Shown here: positions 8,493-16,352 of the stretch, piece by piece
Layout: every line of letters starts with the position of its first letter
Position numbering within the stretch: the stretch's first letter is position 1
DNA from: Nitrososphaerota archaeon
Lineage (GTDB): Archaea; Thermoproteota; Nitrososphaeria; Nitrososphaerales; Gagatemarchaeaceae
DNA: 32,851 bases
NCBI GenBank assembly: GCA_027886825.1
Contig: JAPCJS010000005.1
Location: 1 to 32,851 of the forward strand
Direction: 5' to 3'
Program-made: the position numbers and the translations under genes
The notes under the pieces: model-generated
What the model saw: only the letters and a program-made list of their open reading frames with translations
Told to the model about the DNA's origin: nothing
Database searches by the model: none

Positions 8493-9278
8493 TCAGTAGA
8501 AGCCTGCGGTGAGTCCACCATCGACGAACAGTATGTGTCCGTTGACATATCTCGAATCGTCTGACGCAAGAAAGAGCGCGCCGAGGGCTATGTCTTCTGG
8601 CTGGGAGAAGCGACCAGCCGGTATCTTCCTCAGGAGCGACGATATCGCCTCCTCGGGGTTAGGAGAAGCTTTCATCGAGGCCTCCCACTGAGGCGTACGT
8701 GTCTCACCGGGAACCAGGCCGTTCACACGGATGTTGTATCGCGCGTAGTCCAGGCACATCGCCCTGGTCAGTTCTCTGAGGCCGCCCTTGGCGGTCCCGT
8801 AAGCGTGGTTACCTACATAGTTCATGTAGGCGTTGGTCGTCACGGTATTGATTATCGATCCCCCTCCGCCCTTGATCATGAGAGGCACCACCTCTTTCGA
8901 GAGGAGGAAGGTCCCCCTCAGGTTGAGGTTGATGAGCCTGTTCCACTCCTCTTCGGTGTCGTCTACCACGGTGTCGTGCTGGTCTCTCTGCCAGCCTCCG
9001 ACGTTGTTGTGAAGGATGTCGATCTTCCCGAACCTGCCGACCACCTGCTGCACCATCCTCTTCACCTCGTCAGTGTTCATTACGTTGGCTCTGAAGAAAT
9101 CAGCCTGCCCACCAGCCGCCTGAATGAGCCTGACCGTCTCCCGACCTCCCTCTTCAACAAGGTCGTTGACAGCTACTTGGGCACCCTCCTTGGCGAAGAG
9201 TATCGCCGTCGCCCTTCCTATTCCCGACCCCGAGCCTGTTATCAGCGCCACCTTCCCCTGCAGGCGTTCCATCGTCAT
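8493..9278 (-). CDS. SDR-family oxidoreductase (3-oxoacyl-reductase/glucose-dehydrogenase-like)
   Basis: 261-aa classical short-chain dehydrogenase/reductase with a Rossmann fold that uses NAD(P)(H). The sequence shows the cofactor motif TGSGSGIG near the N-terminus, NNVGG (structural NNAG position), the catalytic YGTAK (YxxxK), and a FVDGG C-terminal strand typical of FabG-like enzymes. The usual catalytic Ser, 13 residues before the Tyr, is Thr here (INTVTTNAY region), an uncommon but chemically possible change. I start at the ATG at 9278 (MTMERLQGK) because the upstream part of the listed ORF is not SDR-like and a TATA-like box (ctcaaatag, about 9298-9306) lies 20-28 nt upstream; an ATG at 9272 is an alternative. 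It lies downstream of, and divergent from, the solute-binding protein gene. The substrate is unknown. Confidence 0.93.
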   Translation of the reverse strand: MTMERLQGKVALITGSGSGIGRATAILFAKEGAQVAVNDLVEEGGRETVRLIQAAGGQADFFRANVMNTDEVKRMVQQVVGRFGKIDILHNNVGGWQRDQHDTVVDDTEEEWNRLINLNLRGTFLLSKEVVPLMIKGGGGSIINTVTTNAYMNYVGNHAYGTAKGGLRELTRAMCLDYARYNIRVNGLVPGETRTPQWEASMKASPNPEEAISSLLRKIPAGRFSQPEDIALGALFLASDDSRYVNGHILFVDGGLTAGFY

Positions 9279-9513
9279 CTTCGCTCGACCAGGTATGACT
9301 ATTTGAGCGTTCGTCAACCAGGATGGCCTGGACGCGTTTCGTCTCGAAAACTCGGCGAGTTCGTAGCACTGTATCACTTCCATGCCCCTCGTTGCTCCTG
9401 CCGAGCGGATCCGGAGCGAAAGATACGCCTCTGAAGCTCAGGTCCAAGAATAGACAGAGATAGTACAATGCGAGGTGAGGGTCGGTCGTTCATCTATCTT
9501 TGGAATATCTACG

Positions 9514-9523
9514 GTAAGCTTAC
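9514..9523. promoter_or_regulatory. Palindrome GTAAGCTTAC upstream of the solute-binding protein gene
   Basis: A perfect 10-bp palindrome lies about 56 nt before the TTG start at 9579 and about 20 nt above the TATA-like ttcttatag (9543-9551). The position fits an operator, but one short palindrome could occur by chance. Confidence 0.3.
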
Positions 9524-9542
9524 ACCTCTGTCTCCTTAACAT

Positions 9543-9551
9543 TCTTATAGT
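9543..9551 (+). promoter_or_regulatory. TATA-like box of the solute-binding protein gene
   Basis: The run ttcttatag is centred about 32 nt before the TTG at 9579. That predicts transcription starting roughly 5 nt upstream of the start codon, so the mRNA would be nearly leaderless. Confidence 0.5.
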
Positions 9552-9578
9552 ATCAGCGTTCAAACCCAAAACTGTAGC

Positions 9579-11510
9579 TTGTACATCGAGCACAGGAGGG
9601 CCGGTATCGCTAGAACTCTTTTGGCCGTGGTTCTCATAATCATCTTTGTTGTGGCCGCAATAGGTGCCGTCGAGCTCAGCAATAATTCGTCTCATTCATC
9701 TACCAGCAGTTCATCGCAATTGTCGTCTAGCAGTTCATCGTCTCAGTCATCCACCGCATCCAGTGGTAACGGCACGCTGACTATCGACGACTTCCTTTTC
9801 CAGGGCAATAATGGCGGTAACGTCGGACCCAATGTCCTGTACGGAAGCGCCGCTTGGCCGCAGTGGGCAGAAGGTTCGGTCTATCAGAGCCTCATAGCGC
9901 TCAATCTCACTGCTGAGCAGAATAATAACCAGATTCAGTTTCTTCCTGACCTAGCTTCGAACTGGACTGTTTCACCAGATGGCATGACGTACACTTTCGC
10001 TCTGCGACAGGGCGCCACCTTCTCCAACAGCGACGCGTTCAACGCGTATGATGTTTGGACTCAGTTCTACATGGAGTATTTCATATATGCCAACTCGACC
10101 AGTTTCTGGGAAGGCTCCTCGATATTCAACATGAGCGCCGTACAGTTCGGGTTATCGACCATGAGGGAGCTTAACCAGAGCGGTTTGGCCTCGCCGTCCC
10201 AGCAGGTCCTGAGCATGATGACCAATCAGGCGTGGCCTGTGTACACTACGGGACCATATACGATCGTATTCCACATGAACAGTCCGTTTGACTTCTTCCT
10301 CGGGACCCTCCCAGGTTGGTTGGGCTTGATCTTTGACCCCATGTTTGTCCTGCAGCATGGAGGGACCGGCCCTGCAGGCCAGATCAATCCCTACTTCAAT
10401 ACCCATCCGATGCCCGGGACTGGACCATACGTGGAGACCAAGATAGTGGCGCCCGAGTACGCCCAGTTCGAGAAGAACTCCCACTATTGGGGGAGCGACC
10501 TGACGGCCGCCCAGATCGCCGCCAATCCGATCTTGGACCCCGGACACTATAACACGATAATCGTCCAGGACAAGTCGGATGACATCACCCGATATGTGGA
10601 TCTGACCAGCGGTACATCTCAGATCTCAGCGGTCGAGACATCCGACTTCCAGCTGATTCAGACCAATCCCGCCTACGGATTCATGACTCTGAAGTATCCT
10701 GCAGGAGAAGAAAGGATGTCGATGAATACACAGACGTCTCCGACCAATAACACGGACGTAAGGCTCGCGATAGTCCACGCGTTGAACTACACACAGATCA
10801 TAGATGATGCCGTCTTTGGTTACGGAGTACCGATGGTGGGACCAGAGACGCCCAACTTCGGCGCGTACTATGATCCCGGAAACGTCGCGCAGTACAGCTA
10901 CAATGTCACTCTTGCGGAGCAGTATCTGACTGCCGCTGGCTACCCCGGCGGCAAGGGTCTGCCCACCATCACAATGTCGATAGACTCGGCCGCGCTCTCG
11001 TACGAACAGCCCCAGGCCGAGATAATACAGCTGGATCTGGCGCAGATAGGGATAAAGACCAACATAGTGATAACCCTCGACAGTCAGTATTACTCCTACT
11101 TCGGCCCCTACCCCTACGAACTGGCAAATGCCCAGAACATACCCAACATCACCTTCGACGGCGCTACGCCATACACGCCAGACTTTATGACGCCGGTCGA
11201 TTACTGGTCCTTCTTTGTAACAAACTACACCCTCTTTGGCAACTATGCGATCTATAACAATCCAATCGTGGATCAGAACGTCGCGTTCATGTTCAGTAGC
11301 GATGACACCACCGCTATCATCCAACACCTGGCCGTAGCCGAGCAACAGATCTACAAGGACGCACCATACGCCTGGCTATACGATGCCCAGCTCCCGCTGG
11401 GATCAGGCAGCTACGCCTACAACAAGAGTGTGATAGGCGGGTTCTACGCAGACCCCAACCTGGAAGGAGTCTGTACCGTCCCCATACTGAACACAATCTA
11501 CCCCGCCTAG
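9579..11510 (+). CDS. ABC-type solute-binding protein, family 5 (oligopeptide/dipeptide type), membrane-anchored
   Basis: 643-aa extracytoplasmic binding protein of the SBP family 5 (DppA/OppA-like) type. Residues 1-35 are a basic HRR followed by AG and one long hydrophobic helix, resembling class III signals cut by PibD-type peptidase. About 30 Ser-rich residues (40-70) form a linker, then the binding domain begins. Family features include LALNLTAEQ...FLPDLASNWTVSPDGMTYTFALRQGATFSNSD (about 100-145), PMPGTGPYV, and DVRLAIVHALNYTQIIDDAVFGYG (about 395). No ABC permease or ATPase gene lies beside it, so it is an orphan in this window and must use a transporter encoded elsewhere, or act as a receptor. 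The ligand is probably a peptide, but family 5 also binds sugars and metal chelates. The PLP-enzyme gene starts only 15 nt downstream, suggesting co-transcription. The start is TTG. Confidence 0.93.
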   Translation: MYIEHRRAGIARTLLAVVLIIIFVVAAIGAVELSNNSSHSSTSSSSQLSSSSSSSQSSTASSGNGTLTIDDFLFQGNNGGNVGPNVLYGSAAWPQWAEGSVYQSLIALNLTAEQNNNQIQFLPDLASNWTVSPDGMTYTFALRQGATFSNSDAFNAYDVWTQFYMEYFIYANSTSFWEGSSIFNMSAVQFGLSTMRELNQSGLASPSQQVLSMMTNQAWPVYTTGPYTIVFHMNSPFDFFLGTLPGWLGLIFDPMFVLQHGGTGPAGQINPYFNTHPMPGTGPYVETKIVAPEYAQFEKNSHYWGSDLTAAQIAANPILDPGHYNTIIVQDKSDDITRYVDLTSGTSQISAVETSDFQLIQTNPAYGFMTLKYPAGEERMSMNTQTSPTNNTDVRLAIVHALNYTQIIDDAVFGYGVPMVGPETPNFGAYYDPGNVAQYSYNVTLAEQYLTAAGYPGGKGLPTITMSIDSAALSYEQPQAEIIQLDLAQIGIKTNIVITLDSQYYSYFGPYPYELANAQNIPNITFDGATPYTPDFMTPVDYWSFFVTNYTLFGNYAIYNNPIVDQNVAFMFSSDDTTAIIQHLAVAEQQIYKDAPYAWLYDAQLPLGSGSYAYNKSVIGGFYADPNLEGVCTVPILNTIYPA

Positions 11511-11525
11511 TCCGACACACATCAG

Positions 11526-12587
11526 ATGCGTCGGATGGTTGACTTGGTTCAAAGATCGAAGCTGGAACGAGCGGGCCTCGGGTTCTATCCGACGCCGTTC
11601 GAGAGGATGCCCCGGCTAGAACGCGAGATCGGAGGACCGCGTCTGTTCGTCAAGCGCGACGACCTCACCGGCCTTGCGCTGGGAGGCAACAAGACGCGAC
11701 AGCTCGACTATCTGTTGGTAGAGGCGATCAAAAAGAGGGCAGACGTCATAATCACGACCACCGGGTTACAGTCGAACTGGGCCAGACAGACGACCGCAGC
11801 GGCCGCGAAGCTCGGTGTGAAGACCGTCCTGGTCCTCAGGACTGCACAGTTCGATGAGACGCCAAAAGAGTTCGATGGGAACCTGCTCCTGGATCACATC
11901 ATGGGCGCGGATATCAGCTTCATCAGGATGAAGATAGATGAAGATCCAAGAGACATACTGGAGTCTGTCGCAGAGAGATTGACGGCGAAGGGTCACAGGC
12001 CTCACGTCCTCCATCTGTCGCACATGGAATCCCCGCTGGCGGCTGCCTCCTACGCAGAGGCCATGAAAGAGCTGATGGGACAGACAAAGTCAACCGGCGA
12101 TCTTCCTGATTGGATAGTGGTTGCGAGCGGGTGCGGGACGACACACGCGGGGCTGTTGGCCGGCGCGAAGATGCTCAACCTGGGGACCAAGATCATCGGG
12201 ATAAGTGTCGGCGCGTTCACGAAGAAGAAGATCGACGCGGTGATCGAGAGCGCCTTCGATGGCGCGTCGGAGCTCCTTGGCTCAAGTCATCGGGCGAATC
12301 CGCGCGACATAATCACGCTGGAGGACTACGTGGGTGAAGGCTATGGCAAGCCCTCGAGAGAGTCTCTGGAAGCCCTGAGGCTGACCGGACGAACCGAGGG
12401 ACTGCTGCTCGATCCCGTCTACACATCCAAGGCGATGGCGGGCCTCATCGACCTTGCCAAGAAGGGGTACTTCAAGAAGGACGACAGCGTCTGTTTCCTC
12501 CACACAGGAGGGATACCGGCCCTTTTCCCCTACAGGGACTACTTCCCTCCGCCAAACGGCGACCACATACTAACGGAATCAGAGTAA
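11526..12587 (+). CDS. PLP-dependent D-cysteine desulfhydrase / ACC deaminase family protein
   Basis: 353-aa fold-type II PLP enzyme. Members either break D-cysteine into pyruvate, sulfide and ammonia or deaminate 1-aminocyclopropane-1-carboxylate. Visible features are YPTPFERMPRLE, the substrate/cofactor loop FVKRDDLTGLALGGNKTRQL with the PLP Lys at about 56, TTGLQSNWARQTTAAAAKLG (about 78-97), VASGCGTTHAGLLAG (about 200-214, phosphate-binding Gly-rich loop) and FLHTGGIPALF near the end. D-cysteine desulfhydrase is more likely than ACC deaminase in an archaeon, but sequence alone does not settle this. It begins 15 nt after the solute-binding protein stop on the same strand, so the pair may act together on imported amino compounds. 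The ATG at 11526 is used; ATG 11535 is an alternative. A TTG-free, SD-free junction leaves the start uncertain. Confidence 0.9.
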   Translation: MRRMVDLVQRSKLERAGLGFYPTPFERMPRLEREIGGPRLFVKRDDLTGLALGGNKTRQLDYLLVEAIKKRADVIITTTGLQSNWARQTTAAAAKLGVKTVLVLRTAQFDETPKEFDGNLLLDHIMGADISFIRMKIDEDPRDILESVAERLTAKGHRPHVLHLSHMESPLAAASYAEAMKELMGQTKSTGDLPDWIVVASGCGTTHAGLLAGAKMLNLGTKIIGISVGAFTKKKIDAVIESAFDGASELLGSSHRANPRDIITLEDYVGEGYGKPSRESLEALRLTGRTEGLLLDPVYTSKAMAGLIDLAKKGYFKKDDSVCFLHTGGIPALFPYRDYFPPPNGDHILTESE

Positions 12588-12746
12588 AGGTCCCCGGACC
12601 AGGAACTCGATGAGAGCTGTACGCGATGAAATACCCTCGAGGCGCATGAAAGGTCCCAGGGATTCCTGCGTATGGCAGATCAGACCCTATCTCGTCGGAA
12701 TATCGAGAGGTGCAGCGGCGTCATCCGAACGTACAGGGACGCGAGA

Positions 12747-13145
12747 TCAGGAGATTGCTTCTAATCCGCATGCATGGTCCTCGTCCGCCTCTGCCCCGCT
12801 CACACCAATCGCTCCGAGAACAGCTCCATCCTTTTTCGCAAGCACGCCACCTGCTATGAATATCACTCTTCCTTGGCCGACCTGCATCAGACCGTTTGCA
12901 TCGAGGGGATTGCTCTTCATCTCCTCTACCAGCTCACCCGTGTGTCTCTTGAAGGCGACGGCGGTGTAGGCCTTCGCTCTTGCAATGTCTGGGGTCGAGA
13001 TATCCGCGCCGTCCATCCTGACAAAGGCCACGGGGATCCCTGATTCATCTACGACGTACACGGATACCCTAAGGTTCATCTGTTTCGCCTTTTGTTGCGC
13101 CTTCTCGACCCATATTTGCGCCTGTGCTAAGGTTAGACTGACCAA
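12747..13145 (-). CDS. GlcG/HbpS family protein (DUF336)
   Basis: 132-aa small cytosolic protein of the GlcG/HbpS (haem-degrading/binding-like, DUF336) family. The pattern is characteristic: SLTLAQAQIWVEKAQQKA at the N-terminus, VVDESGIPVAFVRMDGA (about 31-47), RAKAYTAVAFKR (about 56-67), and GGVLAKKDGAVLGAIGVSGAEADEDHACGLEAI at the C-terminus. Some relatives bind haem or cobalamin and others sit beside glycolate or propanediol genes; no such neighbour occurs here, so the role is open. The start is TTG at 13145, supported by a TATA-like caatattag at 13171-13179, 26-34 nt upstream. The gene converges with the desulfhydrase gene and stands alone. Confidence 0.9.
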   Translation of the reverse strand: MVSLTLAQAQIWVEKAQQKAKQMNLRVSVYVVDESGIPVAFVRMDGADISTPDIARAKAYTAVAFKRHTGELVEEMKSNPLDANGLMQVGQGRVIFIAGGVLAKKDGAVLGAIGVSGAEADEDHACGLEAIS

Positions 13146-13427
13146 GACCTGCGAAGCTAACCGTCATCCGCTAATATTGTTTCTGTTCCCGGGTATATCA
13201 TCGATGATGATTTTCCTTTGACCATGCAAAATCAAAGTCTTTTTTCTCATGGAAGTCGATAATCTGTCGGCCCCATCGTAGTGTTCATCACGATGGATCC
13301 GAGGCAGAGGCGGTCCGGACGCGTCGAGTTACTCAACCCACTTCCGGGATGAGACATTTGTGGGAGACGGCCAAACGGGGCCTTGAGATGTCCGACACCG
13401 GCGCTTTGTGACCGAGTACCTCTCCGG
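13146..13427. other. Intergenic region with a 7-bp inverted repeat
   Basis: No gene is supported here. It contains the TATA-like box for the GlcG/HbpS-like gene near 13171-13179 and a perfect inverted repeat CCATCGT-N10-ACGATGG at 13273-13296, downstream of the SDR gene that ends at 13428 on the minus strand. The repeat could be a transcription-end hairpin, but no T-run follows it. Confidence 0.4.
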
Positions 13428-14162
13428 TCAGTACTTTGCTTCTGCGACCGGTCTGAGGTTTACCTGCGTGATCATGGACTTCCAGGGCTGCGCTGCAACG
13501 AAGTTTACTGCTTCGGCCACATCCTCTGCCTCGAGCATATCCAAGAGGACGGGGTCGCCCTTGGTTCTTCCTTCTCCCAACGCGAAGTAGGTGTTCACGC
13601 TCCCCGGACAGACCAGGCACACCTTGATGTTGTGCGGCTGCAGCTCCCTGTCCAGCGCCTCCATCATCCCGACCTGGGCGTGTTTCGTCGAGCAGTATAC
13701 TGCTTCGTTGGCATATCCGATGATCCCGGATGCAGAGGAGATGGTTATGATCTGGCCATAGCGGCGCTCGATCATAAGAGGGACTACGAATCTCGTAAAC
13801 AGAAAAGTGCTGCGATTGTTGACCGCGACCATCTCGTCATACTGGTCGACCGTTGTCGTGACCAGTGGTTTGTAGGCGCCTATCCCTATGTTGTTTACAA
13901 GTATGTCGACCTTCCCGAACTTTTCTCGCGCCTTCTCGACGATACCCATTACGTCCTGTTCTTTCGTCGCGTCCCCGGGGGCCACGAGAATCTTCCTCCC
14001 GGTCCCCTCCACTTCTTTTGCGAGGCTCGAAAGGTCTTCTTCTGTCCGCGCGGTAACCACGAGATCAGCGCCCTGTCGCACGAGGCGCAGAGCGACCGCC
14101 CTTCCGATACCCCTGCTCGCCCCAGTCACCAGGGCAACTTCGCCGTCGAGAGACCTAAGCAC
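13428..14162 (-). CDS. SDR-family oxidoreductase (FabG-like)
   Basis: 244-aa classical short-chain dehydrogenase. The motifs are complete: TGASRGIG (about 14-21), NNIG (about 89-92), the catalytic Ser in ISSASG (about 139-144) and YCSTK (about 154-158), then CPGSVNT. It lacks a typical C-terminal DGG strand and ends NLRPVAEAKY, which suggests a non-FabG substrate. The GTG at 14162 is used because a TATA-like gatatatgc (about 14185-14193) lies 23-31 nt upstream. The upstream DNA repeats cctgctggga twice 17 nt apart; the second overlaps the start region. It is divergent from the F420-type oxidoreductase gene at 14296, and the pair probably shares a regulated promoter region. Both use hydride cofactors, so they may work in one oxidation pathway, but the substrate is unknown. 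Confidence 0.93.
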   Translation of the reverse strand: MLRSLDGEVALVTGASRGIGRAVALRLVRQGADLVVTARTEEDLSSLAKEVEGTGRKILVAPGDATKEQDVMGIVEKAREKFGKVDILVNNIGIGAYKPLVTTTVDQYDEMVAVNNRSTFLFTRFVVPLMIERRYGQIITISSASGIIGYANEAVYCSTKHAQVGMMEALDRELQPHNIKVCLVCPGSVNTYFALGEGRTKGDPVLLDMLEAEDVAEAVNFVAAQPWKSMITQVNLRPVAEAKY

Positions 14163-14295
14163 CTGCTGGGAATGAACCTGCTGGGATATATGCCGTTCGA
14201 ACCATGTAGTCTACCCCGCTCAAATATAGGACAAATTGAGCCTCATTCTCAAAATATATCACAACGGTTAATAATATTTCAAAAGAAGTCACACC
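14163..14295. promoter_or_regulatory. Divergent promoter region with three TTGAG/CTCAA half-sites
   Basis: The 133-nt spacer serves both the SDR gene (minus; TATA-like box about 14185-14193) and the F420-type oxidoreductase gene (plus; TATA-like ttaataatattt about 14267-14278, some 24 nt before GTG 14296). Between the boxes are three alternating half-sites: CTCAA 14219-14223, TTGAG 14236-14240 and CTCAA 14248-14252. The first pair extends to a perfect 6-bp repeat GCTCAA...TTGAGC. This could be an operator for a regulator that controls both genes. Confidence 0.5.
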
Positions 14296-15342
14296 GTGGC
14301 TTCGATCAAGTTCGGTTATGAAAGTCCTGGCGTAGATCCTATAACCGCGGTAGAATTGGGCGTTTTGGCTGATAAGAACGGCCTTGATGGATTCTGGATT
14401 CCTGATCATTTTGTGGACCTTGATGGCGAGAGACTCGACCCATGGACGATCCTCTCTGCGATCGCTGTCAAGAGCAAGAAGCTGAAGCTGGCTTCGGCTG
14501 TCACAGATACACAGCGCACCCACCCTGCCCGTGCGGCACACATGATCGCGACGGTGGACGCGCTCTCGGGGGGACGAGTCATCCTGGGAATCGGAGCGGG
14601 AGAGGCGATGAACATCGTCCCCTATGGGCTGCCCTGGGAAGCAACAGCAGACAGGATCGATAGATTGAGGGAATCCGTTGAGGTCATCAGGCTGCTGTGG
14701 AGCAGCGCGAAGGACAAACCCGTCAGCTTCAGCGGCCGCTTCTACAAGCTTGACCAGGCGTTCCTGCGTCAGTCTCCGGCGCAGAAGCCATATCCACCCG
14801 TTTTCATCGGAGCGATCTCATCCGAGAAGATGCTCGAGCTTGTGGGACAGATAGGCGATGGCTGGTATGGGTGGCTCAATACTCCGAAGACCTTCAAGGA
14901 GAAGTGGTCGATAATAAAGAAGGCCGCCCAGGCTGCTGGCCGATCCCCGAACAAGATCGGTTCCGGTACACAGCTGATGGTGGGGTTTGCGAGGAACTCA
15001 GAGGAGAAGAAGGAAGCCTTGCTGAACGCGAAGCTGGGCCTCATGGTAGAGAAGACGGTGCTGAAGAGCATGGGATTGTTCCCCACCGAGAATTTCAATC
15101 AGTATCAGACGCTGCTCCCGCTCAAGGTCGATGGATCGAAGCTGGTCAAACTGGCAGAGAGCATCTCCGACGACGTGGCGTATGAGGTCGCCGCAATAGG
15201 CGGGATCGAGGAGTTCGAGGAGAAGGTCGAGGCGCTCTCCAAGGCCGGCCTGAAACAGGTCGTGGTAAGCGAGCTCAGCCCCCCGAGCGTTCCCAAGAGG
15301 ACCATCGAGGCTGTCGGGAAGGTCATAAAGCGCCACAGCTGA
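14296..15342 (+). CDS. F420-dependent LLM-class oxidoreductase (Mer/ADF-like)
   Basis: 348-aa soluble TIM-barrel enzyme of the luciferase-like superfamily. It resembles the branch containing methylenetetrahydromethanopterin reductase and F420-dependent alcohol or glucose-6-phosphate dehydrogenases: FWIPDHFVDLDGERLDPWTIL (about 35-55), SAVTDTQRTHPARAAHMIATVDALSGGRVILGIGAGEAMN (about 67-106), RDRLRESVEVIRLLW-like helix (about 125-138), FSGRFYKL, and KPYPPVFIGAISSEKMLELVGQIGDGW (about 162-188). The GTG at 14296 fits the TATA-like box about 24 nt upstream. It is divergent from an SDR gene and convergent with the CopR-like gene. It differs strongly from the LLM protein at 3246, so the two are old paralogues. 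The true substrate is not readable from sequence. Confidence 0.93.
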   Translation: MASIKFGYESPGVDPITAVELGVLADKNGLDGFWIPDHFVDLDGERLDPWTILSAIAVKSKKLKLASAVTDTQRTHPARAAHMIATVDALSGGRVILGIGAGEAMNIVPYGLPWEATADRIDRLRESVEVIRLLWSSAKDKPVSFSGRFYKLDQAFLRQSPAQKPYPPVFIGAISSEKMLELVGQIGDGWYGWLNTPKTFKEKWSIIKKAAQAAGRSPNKIGSGTQLMVGFARNSEEKKEALLNAKLGLMVEKTVLKSMGLFPTENFNQYQTLLPLKVDGSKLVKLAESISDDVAYEVAAIGGIEEFEEKVEALSKAGLKQVVVSELSPPSVPKRTIEAVGKVIKRHS

Positions 15343-15428
15343 ATCTCTCCCCGGCCTTCAACCTCTGGTGTTCCCGTCCATGGACATTCCAAACACAGGG
15401 TCCATCGGCCATGATCGCCCGAGAAGCC

Positions 15429-16082
15429 TTAGACAGCACCTTTGAGAATGTCAGGCTGATCCGTCTTGGGCGCACCTAACTTCGCCAGCCTCGACCCATA
15501 CTTGTCGAGGTAAGCCTTTCTGCACGTCTTGCAGCAGAAGTAGTAGTGGGAAGAAGCGACAGAGACGGTGTATGGCCTGCTACGCGTGACCTTCTCGGAG
15601 CAGTAATCGCATCTCAGGTTCATGGTCATCGTACTCGGGAGAAGGGCGGCAGACTCCTCCTTGACGACGGCGGTGATGATCTGGCTCGATGTCACATCAA
15701 CTCCTGGCTTTGCCAGCACGCCAAGGTTGAGGAAGGACTGAAGTCCCTGGGGGCTGTTCAGAGCGACCTTCAAAGTGATGCTCTGTCCGGTGGTCATGTA
15801 GACGTCCTCCACCTCGCGGAGCCGGGCCAGATCGCTCGCGACCTCCTCTGCGACCATGGAACTTACCTTCAGGGTCACGAGGGCGAGCACGTGAGGATTG
15901 ACTGAATCGACGGAAAGCACAGGCACGAACTTCATGATCAGGCCGGCCTTGGTCATCCTCGCTATCCGGGCGGAGACCGTGGGAGTCGTGAGCGAAGTCC
16001 TTCGTGCGATCTGCCTGAATGATGCCCTTCCATCTTCCATCAGGGCCTCAATTATCTTAACATCAATCGTATCTGGTTTCAA
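15429..16082 (-). CDS. copR: CopR-like copper-responsive regulator (Lrp/AsnC HTH + TRASH domain)
   Basis: 217-aa transcription factor. Residues of about 3-50 form an Lrp/AsnC-type helix-turn-helix (IDVKIIEALMEDGRASFRQIARRTSLTTPTVSARIARM), 65-145 an Lrp-like beta-alpha domain, and 155-195 a TRASH metal-binding domain with CDYC (158-161) and CCKTC (183-187). This is the architecture of archaeal CopR/CopT, which sense copper and control copA. I start at the TTG at 16082, not the listed ATG at 16145: the residues between are not family-like, a TATA-like cttttttacc lies 25-35 nt upstream of the TTG, and the operator CTTTAC-N4-GTAAA then sits 36 nt upstream, the same as for copA (37 nt). Sharing the operator implies autoregulation. 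copA itself is 7.7 kb away, whereas in known archaeal systems the two are usually adjacent. Confidence 0.93.
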   Translation of the reverse strand: MKPDTIDVKIIEALMEDGRASFRQIARRTSLTTPTVSARIARMTKAGLIMKFVPVLSVDSVNPHVLALVTLKVSSMVAEEVASDLARLREVEDVYMTTGQSITLKVALNSPQGLQSFLNLGVLAKPGVDVTSSQIITAVVKEESAALLPSTMTMNLRCDYCSEKVTRSRPYTVSVASSHYYFCCKTCRKAYLDKYGSRLAKLGAPKTDQPDILKGAV

Positions 16083-16107
16083 GGGTTGAAAGAAAGGAGG
16101 GCTTCCG

Positions 16108-16117
16108 GTAAAAAAGG
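16108..16117 (-). promoter_or_regulatory. TATA-like box of copR
   Basis: On the minus strand, cttttttacc lies about 26-35 nt before the TTG at 16082, which supports that codon as a leaderless start. The operator at 16118-16133 abuts it on the upstream side, overlapping the likely BRE. Confidence 0.55.
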
Positions 16118-16133
16118 CTTTACGTTCGTAAAA
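16118..16133. promoter_or_regulatory. Inverted-repeat operator of copR (CTTTAC-N4-GTAAAA)
   Basis: CTTTACgttcGTAAAA shares CTTTAC-N4-GTAAA with the copA operator at 8379-8394. The distance to the start codon is 36 nt here and 37 nt at copA, so the two promoters have the same geometry. I infer that CopR binds both sites. Confidence 0.75.
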
Positions 16134-16298
16134 GATAATCAGCACCGGAACCTCATCCTATTCTCGAAGATCAGACGGTGCAGGGTAAGAAGGTAGAAGA
16201 GCAGAAAGGTAAGCAGCGAGATGCTAACGGAAGTATATGAACTCTGATTGGTAAAAGAAGGAGTGCGGTCGCCGGGATTTGAACCCGGGTTACAAGCT

Positions 16299-16327
16299 TT
16301 CCTCTTTTCGGCCAATTGGACGAAAAA
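16299..16327 (-). other. Canonical 37/38 intron of tRNA-Gly (29 nt)
   Basis: The pre-tRNA can form outer helix TAAGC/GCTTG, 3-nt bulge AAA, 4-bp central helix CCTC/GAGG, 3-nt bulge CAU, and inner helix UUUUCG/CGAAAA. This is a textbook bulge-helix-bulge. Cutting after the second base of each bulge removes 29 nt and leaves loop CC-UCC-AA. Confidence 0.9.
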
Positions 16328-16352
16328 TGGAGGGCTTATGTCCTAGACCAGA

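Noticed and set aside
13383-14321. 312-aa plus-strand ORF
   Set aside because: It is opposite the well-supported SDR gene and crosses into the divergent promoter; no family features.
15429-16145. CopR-like gene starting at ATG 16145
   Set aside because: The first 21 residues are not family-like and would overlap the operator and TATA box. TTG 16082 gives the same promoter geometry as copA.
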